64,000 nucleotides of DNA from Mesomycoplasma ovipneumoniae ATCC 29419 (GCF_028885435.1 NZ_CP118522.1:868001-932000); one strand, 5' to 3'; shown: positions 10,547 to 20,471, counted from the stretch's first letter. A program made the numbers and translations. The notes: generated from the letters alone by a model not told the origin.

Positions 10547-11886
10547 TAAACTAGGACAAAAAAAATTAACAGTTTAATATTATTATAACATCATAGCATA
10601 TTGCTGTGGTGTTTTTCAATTTAAAATTGATTGAATTCTATAGTTGTTGTATCAAAATATATAATCTGCAATTATTTTTTTCAGATCTTCAAAAGTTATT
10701 TTACTGTAGTTTAACTCGTTTAAGCATTCACTTTTTATAATTGAAAATCAATATTCAACCTCCCTATTATCCAAAGAATTTCCTATGCGAGACAACGAAA
10801 CAGTTCCTCCCATTTTATTTATTTTGTCAATATAGACTTTTGAAGTGTATTGAAATCCATGGTCTGAATGAATAACAAAATCTTTATCAATAGACCTAAA
10901 TGTTTTTATATTATCCATAACTAAATCAAGATCATTGCTTACAGATAGTTTAAAATCTCTGATTTTTTTAGTTTTATGCTCAATTATTACAGACAAAAAT
11001 ACATGGTTTTCCTTAACATCTCTGGGAGCTTTTATATATGTAACATCAGTAGCAAAAATATTTCTATTTAATTTATCATTGTAGTCGCGTTTAACAATAT
11101 CCGGCAGTGCGAATTTGGTGTTCTTAATTTCGCTCTTTCTTCTTTTTTTTCTAATTTTGCATACTAAATTCAATCTTTTTAAATGTCTTCCAAGACTTCG
11201 AGGGTTAATGTAAATATTATATTTCATATAAATATAAGCACTCAACCTTAGGCGACCATACCTACCTTTGTTATCAAGAAAGGATTTTTTAATTATTGCG
11301 TCATTTTTGTGTTCCTTTACTTTTATAACTCTAGTTTTAGATTTTGCCACTGATTGTCTGCATACATTAAAAATTTTTGCAGATTTGGTGTAGGGAATAT
11401 TTAGTGTTTTGGCTTCACTAAGTTTTCCTGATTTTGATTTATCTTTGTTGGTTTCGTAATATCTCTTAGCTATTTCTATTAATTCTTCTTTTGTAAATTC
11501 GTTTCAATCGGGTTCAATTGGTTTTTTAGGTTTGCCACTCCCTGGCTTTCTCCTCGCACCCTTTTTATCTAATAATTGATCTTGCATACCATTATTATAA
11601 TACCGAATAATTTTTTTGATTCTTCGAACTAGTTGACTTCTGGTTGTAAAATTTGTATCTGGCGAAATATCATTTATATAATTTATTGTTTGTTTTAATC
11701 CAAATTCATTGTAAATTTTATAAATCATATCAAACTCGTCTTTTTTAAAGTGTCTTGACATTAGTATTTCCCTTTTTGTTGCATTTGAAAATTTAAAAAA
11801 ACTAACACTTTGGGTGTTAGCTTTCTCCTTAAACTCAGACAAAAAAAGCCAACACCTTTAGTGTTAATTTTTTTTGTCCTAGTTTA
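10547..11886 (-). mobile_element. IS3-family insertion sequence inside a CRISPR spacer
   Basis: About 1340 bp bounded by inverted repeats: TAAACTAGGAC...AATTAAC starts at 10547 and its complement ends at 11886, 24 matching bases each. AAA flanks both sides (10544-10546 and 11887-11889), fitting a 3-bp target duplication. The flanks GA+AAA on the left and the 32 bases at 11887-11918 on the right join into one spacer of about 33 bases between two intact repeats, so the element inserted into an existing spacer. A hairpin pair near the right end (11800-11875) can block transcription entering the transposase gene. Confidence 0.9.
10583..11761 (-). CDS. IS3-family transposase (single open frame)
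   Basis: 392 aa transposase with an N-terminal helix-turn-helix region (FKKDEFDMIYKIYNEFGLKQT) and a C-terminal rve/DDE core: Asp in NIFATDVTYIKAP, Asp in VIHSDHGFQYTS and Glu in NSLDNREVEYWFSIIKSE. Unlike most IS3 members it needs no frameshift: the orfA-like and orfB-like halves are in the same frame, separated only by TGA (Trp) codons. ATG at 11761 follows AAAGGGAAA; a TTG at 11842 would add 27 residues. It resembles IS1138-type elements of mycoplasmas. It looks intact and so may be active. Confidence 0.9.
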
Positions 11887-11918
11887 AAAAATCCCGCACT
11901 TTTAAAAATAATTTTTCC

Positions 11919-12683
11919 GTTTTTGTGCTGTACAATTTCTTATTAGAGTAAAACCTGATCACAAATTTTAACAGCTTACATTTTTGTTTTTGTGCTGTAC
12001 AATTTCTTATTAGAGTAAAACATTGATTCAATCGTTTTCTGCAATCAATTTGAGTTTTTGTGCTGTACAATTTCTTATTAGAGTAAAACCTAACTGTTTT
12101 AAAGAACACTGTGGAAAAGTTTTTGTGCTGTACAATTTCTTATTAGAGTAAAACGATTTATCATATACATTATATCTTTTTTTTGTTTTTGTGCTGTACA
12201 ATTTCTTATTAGAGTAAAACTTTTTCCTTTTGTTTCTTTCTAAGGTTTATGTTTTTGTGCTGTACAATTTCTTATTAGAGTAAAACGAGAACTTGAAAAA
12301 GCATATCGTCACCATTGTTTTTGTGCTGTACAATTTCTTATTAGAGTAAAACTTTTTTAAGGCATGAAAAACAGCGGTTTATGTTTTTGTGCTGTACAAT
12401 TTCTTATTAGAGTAAAACATATTTTGAAAAATAATATAAATGTTAATAGTTTTTGTGCTGTACAATTTCTTATTAGAGTAAAACTTTTTGTCTAAAATAA
12501 AATAGAAAAGGGTTGTTTTTGTGCTGTACAATTTCTTATTAGGGTAAAACTTGAGGTTCTAAATGTAATAGCATAGCACCGTTTTTGTGCTGTACAATTT
12601 CTTATTAGGGTAAAACCCTTTTTCTCCACGATCACCTTGATTCCCGGGTTTTTGTGCTGTACAATTTCTTATTAGAGTAAAAA
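11919..12683 (+). CRISPR. CRISPR array, leader-distal part (12 repeats)
   Basis: Twelve repeats at 11919, 11986, 12054, 12119, 12185, 12251, 12317, 12383, 12449, 12515, 12581 and 12648, with 11 spacers of 29-32 bp. Spacer length is less regular than in the first part. Repeats at 12515 and 12581 carry AGGG for AGAG, and the last repeat ends in A instead of C and merges into the terminator. This marks the old trailer end. Spacer 11955-11985 has a relative beside the fossil repeat at 17.6 kb, and 12617-12647 encodes collagen-like triplets on the minus strand. Confidence 0.97.
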
Positions 12684-12727
12684 AACACTCAAAACCTGTA
12701 GTTATACTACATTCATGAGTGTTTTTT
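12680..12727 (+). terminator. Bidirectional terminator between array and cas9
   Basis: AAAAAACACTCA (12680-12691) pairs with TGAGTGTTTTTT (12716-12727), with a nested GTAGT-TAT-ACTAC hairpin in the loop. The T run ends the array transcript on the plus strand; the A run at the left serves cas9 transcripts on the minus strand. Confidence 0.8.
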
Positions 12728-12769
12728 CACTTATTAATTAATTTTAAATTTTAGGGTCTAAAGTACTAA

Positions 12770-15700
12770 TTATTTTCTAACTTTTTTGTTTTTGTTAATA
12801 AGGTATTCTTCCAATTTTCTTTGCTCATTAGATTCATATTCATTCCCTAGTTCGTCAAGGCTAACAAATTGAAATTCATTAAGAAGACCACTTGTTGCAG
12901 GTTTGAACGATTCTAACTTCGTTACAATCGATTCTATTGTGAATCTAGTATCACCTTTTTTTCCTTTAGTTATACCAGAAATATAAAAATAATGATTATC
13001 ATCCGGTCTTATAAGAATTGATTTTTTAGAGTCTGTTGCTTTTTCTTCAAGGGTTTTTGCTTTGTTATTTTCAGATTTAAATTTAAATTCTTTATCAACT
13101 TTTAATTTTAGAATTGCAGATTTCTTGATTATAAATATTGGTTTTGATTGATGATCAATACCCACATTGTCTTTGTATTTTTTTAGATTTTCTTGATTGT
13201 AGTTCGCCTCATCTAATGAATAAAACTCGCGATCAAGTTTGGTGCCATACTGTTTAAGCAAAAAATTTACAGGTATAGAATTAAGCTTGCCTTTTTTATT
13301 TTCATAAACAAGTGCAAAAATTTGTTCCTTACCGGTTCGAAATGATTTTTCACCTTGTTTTTTGTTAACAAAGACAAAATCTTTATTAACATTTTTTTCT
13401 GTTACAACTCTTAAATCTTTAAAAAGTGTTTTTTTATTAGTAACAGGATCAAAATAAATTAATTTATTCGCTCCTATTGCATTCTCCTTTTCTTCTTCAT
13501 CAATATATTTTTCGCTAACTAATCACTCCATATATGCTTGAAAAGGATTTTTATTTGTTTTTTTATTTTTATTTTCATTTTCATCTTTATTTTTATTTTC
13601 TTTTTCGTTAAATTCGGGTCTGTTAAAAATTGTTCTTAATTTTTCAAATTCAGATTTATGACTTTGATACATCAACACAAGATATTTGCCGCTATTAGGA
13701 TTAGGATCGGCAAAATAGTCTTTCAAATTATCTAGACTTTTTGGTTTAACTAAGTTGATTTTTACAACTTTGTCGTAGGTGCCATCATCATTCCGTCTAA
13801 GACCATATAAAGTGTCGTCAAACAAAGGTAAGTTTGTATAATTTGTCATTTTTCTTGAAAATTTGATTTCAACTTTATCTTTAGCGTTTTCGTATTTTTC
13901 TTTCACCAAACCAGAGATAGTTTCAACTAATTCAAACTTTTTGCTTTCATAATCTGAATTCTTTAAAATTTCACCTGTTTCTTTATTAATTATAGTCCCG
14001 TCTTCAATTTGCTCATATTTTGATTGACGCAACCCTTCTTGGATTGTCAATGAGGATAAAGCGTGTCGATTTTTATTTCCCATTATTCCGATAATTGCAG
14101 CATCAATTGCATGATGTCTATTATCTGTACGATCCTTATTGTTTGGGAGAATTTTTTCGCGAATAAAAGCTGTATGATGCCCGTTTAATGTAAATATTTT
14201 TGTTGGCTGTTCATAAGAAAAATTCGGATTATCTCTGAAATGTTCTTTTACGACTTCAAGAAATAATTTTGTTGAATATCTTGTGTCATTCAATTGTCTT
14301 GATAAAAATTCTTCTTTTTGATGAGGATCAATTTCTTCTTGATAAAGAAGTTTTAATTTTTTATGCATTGCTTTTGTATCTAAACCAAAAATTTTACTTG
14401 AATCATCTTTTGCTGCAAGTTTAGGATTAAATAATTTTTCTATTTGTTCAATATAGGCTTTATAAACATTAATGCCTTTTGATTTCATATAAGCTGCTGC
14501 GCAAAGATTTGATTTTTTTAAATTCTGGTCTCGTTTTGTTAAAATAAGATTTGATAAAGAATTATCAGGCAAATAAGCTTTAGGAATAATATGTTCAAAA
14601 TGATATTCGGAACTATTATTTATTAAATCAACAATATCAATTTTTTTGAGTGAATATAAATCAACCCCATCTTGTTGGCAATAAAGTTTTAATTTTTTTA
14701 ATAATCGATCAGGCTTATCGTCTAAATCTTCTCTTGAAATATTTAATGATTTAAGACCGTATTTTTTGTTCATGACTTCATAAATTTCATCAAGGCCGCT
14801 CTTTACTGTCTTATTTGCTTGTTTCTTTTTTGCTTTTTCATCGTTTTTTTCTCGAGGAATTTCAATAAAAATTCCTGAAATTTCGTAATCTTTAGAATAT
14901 TTCTTAATGATTTTATTTAGAACTGCTATTGCTTGTTCGAAAGTTTGTTTAACAGAAGGAGGTAAAATTTCGTCTTTAAAAATAAAAGGATTTAAGTATT
15001 TTGTTAACGGTTTTGCCTTTGTGTTTTGTTTAATAATATCATTAATCTCTTTATCATTATATTTTAAATATTCGGAATTCTCTTGTGTTTCTAGCATTTT
15101 TTTAACAAATAAGCTTGTTGCTTCTGCTGAATAACTTCCTGTTTTTTTGAATGTTAGTTCTTTATTATTTAACAAATTATTAATAAATTCGTCTTTTTTA
15201 TTAATAATTCCAAAGTAATCTAAAACATATATTTTATCTGAAACATCTGTTTTATCTGAAAGATCAATTTTATCTGAAAGATCTATATTATCAAGTTGCT
15301 CGATAAATCTGTCTTTTTTTTCCTTGTATTTTTGTAAAATAGAACAAATTGAATCAAGTGCCTTAAGGTGATTTACAAAATTTTCGTCAACTTTAAAATT
15401 CTTATATTTTTCTGAATGTTTAGTGATTTCCTTTATTAAAATATTTGTATTTTTTGTTTTACCTTCTAAGTTCACATATTCTTTTTCTTTAAGAGTTTGT
15501 CTTCCTTTGAAATCATGTTCACCTATTTCAAGATCTTTTTCTATGATTTTTTCAATTTTATTGACAGTAATATTTTTGTATTCGCCAGAAAGCAATCCAT
15601 TGAGTAACTTATCTCTATCTTCTTTTTTAAGTCTTCATTCAGCATTAAATTCTGATCTTAAATTACTTAATTCATTCAAAAGGTTGAAAAATTCATAAGA

Positions 15701-16486
15701 AGAAGAATTAAGCGAGGCTCTTAATTCTTTTGGGTAAATGCTACATTTTCCGATTGTTTTATCCCAAATATTATCATATTTTTGCTCAATTTCCCCTTTT
15801 TCTTTATCAAATTTTCAAACTCCGTATTCACTTGCACTGTGTAAAGATCCAGGGCCTTTTGCAAAATCTCGTATATAATTAAAAAGTCTTAAAAAACTTT
15901 TTTGAAACTCTTCATCAATATTTTGCACTTCAAAAACTTTTTTGATTTCAGCCGTTCATTGCTGATTTGAGAAGTTATACTTACTTGATTTAAAAAAATT
16001 GTTTTTTTTGAAAAACTCACTTAACACCTCGGTAGGGAATTTATCACCGTTATAATATTTAAGTTTTTCACGGTTATCATCAAGTTCATAAAAATAACCT
16101 CTATTTTCAAGATAGTCATGCAAAATTCATGCAAGGTCTTTTGGATTTATTTTTTCATTAAGCGCTTTGATTTTTAGATCTAAAATATTGCTATTTTGAC
16201 TAGAACTTTTTAAAAAAGAGTTTTTAATTTCGTCAATATTTTTAAAATCAAATATATTTTTTGATCTTAAAATTAGTTTTAATAATTTTTCACTTTTATA
16301 TTGTCTACGGCGGATGGTTCTTCTGGCTGTTCTAAATGATCTTCGGTCTGCCGCGCCTTCTTCTCTTGCCTTGAAAATCCGAGAACCTCAATTCAAAATT
16401 TCATTTGTTTCAGAATTGATGATTGCTCAACCAACTGATGCTATTCCTAGATCAAAGCCGATAGCAATACTTTTCTTTTGGTTCAT
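12770..16486 (-). CDS. cas9: CRISPR-associated endonuclease Cas9 (type II-A)
   Basis: RNA-guided DNA nuclease of 1238 aa, complete once TGA is Trp. RuvC-I is IGFDLGIASVGW with catalytic Asp12, followed by an arginine-rich bridge helix (RTARRTIRRRQ, about residues 53-63). RuvC-II is GIFIEIPREKND (about residue 540), HNH is YHFEHIIPKAYL with catalytic His near residue 629 and RDQN Asn downstream, and RuvC-III is NRHHAIDAAI (about residue 790). The residue before the HNH His is Glu rather than the more usual Asp. The REC lobe contains three tandem LSDK-type repeats. AAAGGA precedes the ATG at 16486. The gene converges on the array, apart from cas1-cas2-csn2. Confidence 0.97.
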
Positions 16487-16545
16487 AAATTATCCTTTAA
16501 AACAATGATTTTTTACGTTTGTATTATTGCTAATTAATTGCAATA

Positions 16546-16551
16546 TTTATA
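16546..16551 (-). promoter_or_regulatory. Candidate -10 box of cas9
   Basis: TATAAA preceded by TTTG on the minus strand, about 60 bases upstream of the cas9 ATG. Weak evidence: only the hexamer and position support it. Confidence 0.35.
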
Positions 16552-16712
16552 CAAATGTTACCAATAATAAAAATAAATATTAAATAAATTATACCATATT
16601 AAGTAAAAATCCATATTAGTCTTCGCAATACGTTATTAAAATAACGTAAAAAAATGCTAAATAAGTAGAAAAATTTTTTGTAGTTTTAGTTTTTTTTGCA
16701 ATAAAATATTAG

Positions 16713-16718
16713 TATAAT
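16713..16718 (+). promoter_or_regulatory. Candidate plus-strand -10 box upstream of the acidic protein gene
   Basis: TATAAT in TTAGTATAATGCTTG within the 406-bp gap between cas9 and the next gene. It would drive the 16893 gene and the short frame at 16749. The rest of the gap (16487-16712) is A+T-rich and holds nothing else recognisable. Confidence 0.5.
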
Positions 16719-16748
16719 GCTTGTTCACAAGTTTTATCGGCCTTCTTT

Positions 16749-16865
16749 ATGGACTTGACTCGAAACAAAAAATCAAAAGACAACCAAGGCGTCCGCACCG
16801 AAAAATTGAATACAAATTTGATCCAAAAATTATTTGAGTATTTAAAAAATGAAAATACTAATTAG
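16749..16865 (+). CDS. Possible short reading frame (38 codons) of unknown nature
   Basis: MDLTRNKKSKDNQG... ends at TAG 16865, 27 bases before the next gene, and follows the candidate promoter. No ribosome binding site is evident, and another frame over the same bases also stays open (RRPHRKIEYKFDP). It may be the remnant of a longer gene. I do not recognise it. Confidence 0.2.
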   Translation: MDLTRNKKSKDNQGVRTEKLNTNLIQKLFEYLKNENTN

Positions 16866-16892
16866 ATGAATTAATGAAATAGGAGTAAAAAA

Positions 16893-17570
16893 ATGGATAT
16901 AGTTCAACTTGAAATCCAAAATTTATCAAAAAAAGATAAAAATGAATTAATTGAAGATATAAATGCATTTCGACCTGAAAAAATTGATCCAAATAATTTA
17001 GATAAATGGTTAGAGTCTTATTTTTGAGATTTTCCTGACGAGTTTATTGCTTTTCAAAAAGGTTTTAAATATTCCCTTTACAAGCAAACTATCCAAGAAA
17101 ATGATTTTAAAGATTTGGACTATGAAGATGTTATAGAGAGTTTAACACAAGATCAAAAAGATAAAATAATACTAGATATTTGTTCAATGGCAAAATATTT
17201 TAAAGATGAAAATGATAATGATTATGCTGATGAGCCTTATATTTGAGAACTCACTGACGAAGATTGAGAAGATCTCAAAAAATTTGATAAAAAGCTTTGA
17301 GAACAATATAAAAATAATAAATATATTTTAGTTATGCCTAAGGGTAAAGGTCAAGGTGGTGTCGCATTTTTTACAAATGATGACCAACTTATTTTTTTTG
17401 CTTTAAATGAGCCAGAGCTTGCGACTAGACTTCTTAAGCGACATCGAATAGCTCTTGACCCTCATTACAAAGTCAATAGATGAATTGAACAAAAATATGA
17501 GCTTAAATTAGTGCAAAAAGACAATTCAAAGCAAACCAAAAAATTCAAAGCACCAAAGAAGAAAATGTAA
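16893..17570 (+). CDS. Unrecognised acidic protein next to cas9
   Basis: 225 aa, visible only if several TGA codons are Trp. AATAGGAG stands 7 bases before the ATG. The N-terminal two thirds are strongly acidic (for example DENDNDYADEPYIW and ELTDEDWEDLKKFDKK); the last 70 residues are basic and contain KGKGQGGVAFFTNDDQLIFFALNE and RHRIALDPHYKVNRW. No signal peptide or membrane segment. The family is unknown to me. Its place between cas9 and a fossil CRISPR repeat makes a link with the locus possible but unproven. Confidence 0.75.
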
Positions 17571-17598
17571 TTAAAGCCAATAAACTAGGAATAGATAA

Positions 17599-17634
17599 GT
17601 TTTTGTGCTATACAATTTCTTAATAGAGTAAAGC
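17599..17634 (+). repeat. Fossil CRISPR repeat with a remnant spacer
   Basis: Thirty-six bases match the array repeat at 33 positions (substitutions in GCTA, TTAAT and AAAGC). The following bases (CTAATCACAAATTTTAATAA, from 17635) closely resemble the array spacer at 11955. TAAACTAGGA at 17581-17590 equals the first ten bases of the IS end found in the array. The stretch looks like a decayed copy of the array segment flanking the IS insertion. Confidence 0.8.
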
Positions 17635-17710
17635 CTAATCACAAATTTTAATAACTTTGACTATATTTATTTAATGGATTTAATAGTAGATGATTTAAAA
17701 AATTAAAAAT

Positions 17711-18373
17711 TTAATTTGAATTTAAAAACTCTTTTATCTGGTTTGAGGGTACAAAAAAAGAAATACCTTGAACCGGTTTTTCGTTTATAAGCCGAAAAGT
17801 CATGATACCAATTACTTTGTTTTTAGTGTTTAAAACGGGGCCGCCACTATTTCCTGGTTCAATTGTGATACTAGTTCGAACAAAATTTTGATTAGCTACT
17901 TTATTAGTTCCTGAAATAATTCCTTTGCTGATTGTCAAGCCAAGATTATGTGGATTTCCAATTGTAAAAATTTCATCTCCATAGTTAAAATCTTCTTCTA
18001 TTTCAAGATTTTTAACTTGTGTGTTTAGTTCCAAACTTAATATGTCATAGTTTGGTGAGATTTTTATAATTTTAGTTTTTTTGTAGTCTTTTTCGTTTGC
18101 AAAACGATAAAAAATATCGATTTCATCGCTATTTTCAAGAATGTGTTTATTAGTGATAATTTTATTATCTATAACAAAACCGGTCGCAAAAGAAACTTCG
18201 TCGTTTTTTTGAAGCTTAATTTCGACAATTGACTTTAAAAGACTTTCATGGTTAATTTTTGGATTCAGTTTTATTCAATTATTTGTTACCAAAGCAACGT
18301 TTGCTAACAAAATTCCAAGATTTAAAGCCAAAAATAAACCAATAAACCCGTATTTTTTAGTGAATTTTTTCAT
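17711..18373 (-). CDS. Trypsin-like (HtrA/DegP-type) exported serine protease
   Basis: 220 aa. An N-terminal hydrophobic segment (IGLFLALNLGILLANVALV) acts as signal anchor. The chymotrypsin-like domain shows the triad: His in IITNKHILEN, Asp in SPNYDILSLEL and Ser in EPGNSGGPVLN. There is no PDZ domain, so it is shorter than DegP. It is probably displayed outside the membrane and cleaves surface or host proteins, as mycoplasmas have no cell wall. A TATAAT at 18409-18414 (minus strand) lies 36 bases upstream of the ATG. One Trp is TGA (NNWIK). Confidence 0.85.
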
Positions 18374-18408
18374 TTTATCTAAAAGTCTCTTATTCTTAAG
18401 TGATTCTA

Positions 18409-18414
18409 ATTATA
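18409..18414 (-). promoter_or_regulatory. -10 box of the serine protease gene
   Basis: TATAAT on the minus strand (GGTTATAATTAGAATC) at a fitting distance from the ATG at 18373. The rest of the gap up to 18636 holds a long T run (18442-18456) and a small ATTCACT/AGTGAAT hairpin with a T tail at about 18538-18558, and no gene. Confidence 0.6.
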
Positions 18415-18635
18415 ACCTAAATTTTTCTTAGACCAAGCATTTTTTTTTTTTTTTTGCAAAAGGTTAATTTTAGAATTATAAGAATTAAGACTTTGCCGCA
18501 AAAAATCACGGATTTTACGGGTATTTTTGCATATTTGTATTCACTAAAAAGTGAATTTTTGCCATCAAACTGCCAAACTCAGGATTTTTTATATTTGGTT
18601 TCAAAGAATTAATAACAATTTTTAACCTAAAAGCA

Positions 18636-18667
18636 CAAAAAAACCTATGAATTCATAGGCTTTTTTA
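18636..18667 (-). terminator. Terminator of the S10-spc-alpha superoperon
   Basis: The perfect palindrome CCTATGAATTCATAGG (18644-18659) is flanked by an A run on the left and a T run on the right, so it can work on both strands. It lies 24 bases after the rplQ stop. Confidence 0.85.
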
Positions 18668-18690
18668 GATTTTGGTCTTTAATTTACTAA

Positions 18691-19053
18691 CTAAACTAGT
18701 TCGATAATTGCCATTTTGGAATTATCACCGTTTCGGCTAGGAATTTTCACTATGCGAGTATAGCCGCCTTGTCTTTCTTGGTAACGAGGTGCTATTTTTG
18801 TAAACAAATAAGGCATAACTTTCATTCCGTCTTTGGTTTTTTGGTTATATAAATAACTTAGAACTTGACGGCGTGCTGCTAGATCGTTTTTTTTAGCTTT
18901 AGTTATTAGTTTTTCAACAACAGAACGAAGACGTTTTGCCCGCGCAAGCGTGGTTTTTAGATGACCATGTAAAATTAAAGAAGTTGCAAGTGAGCGGAAA
19001 ACTTGGCGATCTCAGGCAGCATCACGGGAATAAATTTGGTGCGGATTAGCCAT
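18691..19053 (-). CDS. rplQ: 50S ribosomal protein L17
   Basis: 120 aa, normal length. It starts MANPHQIYSRDAAWDRQVFR and contains LITKAKKNDLAARRQVLSYL, the conserved L17 core at the tunnel exit. Two Trp-encoding positions, one TGA (AAW). Last gene of the operon: two bases separate rpoA from it, and the terminator follows. Confidence 0.95.
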
Positions 19054-19055
19054 AA

Positions 19056-20054
19056 TTAGTTTTCTCCTTTTTGTTCGTTTTTATATATTTCAAGTTTTTC
19101 AATTATTTCCTGAACTGATTTACGGCCAAGATTTTTAATATTTTCAAAGTCATCTTGTGTTAGGTTTTCAATGTCAGAAATTTTATAATAATGAGCGCGT
19201 CTGAGTGCATTTATTGAGCGTACGGAAAGGTCTAAGGACTCAATTGCATCTGAAAAGCGGCGGGATGGTTCTTCTTTGACAACCAAAGGTTCAAAAAATT
19301 CTTCGGAGAATTTGTTAATGTTTTCGACATTTGCCAAAATATTAAGGTGGGCAAGCAAGATTTTTGAACCCTCAGAGACAGCATCTTTTGCTTTAATGGA
19401 ACCGTCAGTTTTAATTGAAAAACTTAGTTTTTCTTCAACAATCGGGCTGGCTGAGTTAATTTCAACAGATTGATAATTAGCACTTAAGACCGGTGAAAAA
19501 TCACTATCAACAGCCAAAACTGTACCATCAAGGTTGGATTCAAGACTTAGTAAAACTTCGTTTACGAATTTTTTGTTAGTTTCAAAATCACTAAAACCTT
19601 TACCTGAAGTTATAAAAAGTTCAAATTTAAGTGAATTAACCCTTGAGACATCGGCAATATATAAATCAGGATTGACAATTTTTAGTCCGCTATCAGAAAC
19701 AATGTCCCGAGCATAAATTTGTCCAGCTTTTTGGCCGTTAAAACTTGCCCGGTGAATTTGATTTTGATCAAAAAGAGCAGGATCATAGAAAAAACGGACT
19801 CTTTTTAGGTTATTTAAGATGGTTACAACATCTTCGATTACATCATCAAGAATACTAAATTCATGAGTTACGCCGGCAATTTTTACCCCAAAAACTGCAC
19901 AAGAAGTAATTGAAGAGAGAACTACACGACGAAGGGCATTTCCAATTGTATTTCCAAGTCCGCGCTCGAGCGGTTTTAGTTCAAAACTTGTTTCAAATTC
20001 ACTAATTTGGTCAGTTAAGTTTTCAGAATAATAAACATTTGCATGTTTTTTCAT
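19056..20054 (-). CDS. rpoA: DNA-directed RNA polymerase alpha subunit
   Basis: 332 aa. The N-terminal assembly domain has FELKPLERGLGNTIGNALRR and FGVKIAGVTHEF. A linker is followed by a C-terminal DNA-binding domain (RSINALRRAHYYKISDIENL and KNLGRKSVQEIIEKL) that contacts UP elements and activators. Length is normal. It overlaps nothing and sits between rpsK and rplQ as usual. No TGA codon interrupts it. Confidence 0.97.
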   Translation of the reverse strand: MKKHANVYYSENLTDQISEFETSFELKPLERGLGNTIGNALRRVVLSSITSCAVFGVKIAGVTHEFSILDDVIEDVVTILNNLKRVRFFYDPALFDQNQIHRASFNGQKAGQIYARDIVSDSGLKIVNPDLYIADVSRVNSLKFELFITSGKGFSDFETNKKFVNEVLLSLESNLDGTVLAVDSDFSPVLSANYQSVEINSASPIVEEKLSFSIKTDGSIKAKDAVSEGSKILLAHLNILANVENINKFSEEFFEPLVVKEEPSRRFSDAIESLDLSVRSINALRRAHYYKISDIENLTQDDFENIKNLGRKSVQEIIEKLEIYKNEQKGEN

Positions 20055-20060
20055 AAAATC

Positions 20061-20465
20061 CTACCTTTTTTCCTGACGTTTAAATCATTTACGCGGTGGC
20101 CGAGTTCCATTGTGCGGAATTGGTGTAACATCTTGGGTAAGTAAAATATTAATTCCTGAAGTGATAATTTGCTTACGGGCTGCTTCTTTCCCTTGCCCAG
20201 TTCCTTTAAGGTGAACAACAACTTCGCGCATTCCGTGTTCACGGGCTTTTTGGGCAGCAGCAGCTGTTGCTAAGGTAGCAGCATATGCGGTTTTTTTCTT
20301 TGTTCCTTTAAAGCCAATTGATCCTGAACTAGCTCAAGAAATTACATTTCCTTGTTTGTCAGTGAAAGAAATTATCGTGTTTTGGTGTGAAGAGTGAATG
20401 TGGGCAATTCCGGCTGTTACATTTTTTGGACGGATTTTTTTAACTTTACGTGTATTAGTTGCCAT
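20061..20465 (-). CDS. rpsK: 30S ribosomal protein S11
   Basis: 134 aa platform protein of the small subunit. [18 protein letters not shown] and [20 protein letters not shown] are hallmark S11 segments, ending [13 protein letters not shown]. One TGA (ISWASS) and another near the end are Trp. Its stop lies 6 bases before the rpoA ATG. Confidence 0.95.
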
Positions 20466-20471
20466 GATTAA

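Noticed and set aside
10583-11842. Transposase as two genes (orfA and orfB) with a programmed frameshift
   Set aside because: Both parts are in the same frame and only TGA codons separate them; with UGA as Trp it is one protein.
8430-12647. Self-targeting spacers against genes in this window
   Set aside because: By eye no spacer matched a gene here apart from the fossil spacer at 17.6 kb, which lies beside a repeat remnant; a computed search is still needed.
14907-15698. Plus-strand frames inside cas9
   Set aside because: Antisense shadows of the cas9 frame, without ribosome binding sites.
16749-16865. Short frame as an anti-CRISPR or small Cas accessory gene
   Set aside because: No ribosome binding site, two competing frames and no recognisable motif; only listed as a possible frame.
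20051-20242. Short minus-strand frame between rpoA and rpsK
   Set aside because: Lies out of frame inside rpsK, whose full-length frame is clear when TGA is Trp.
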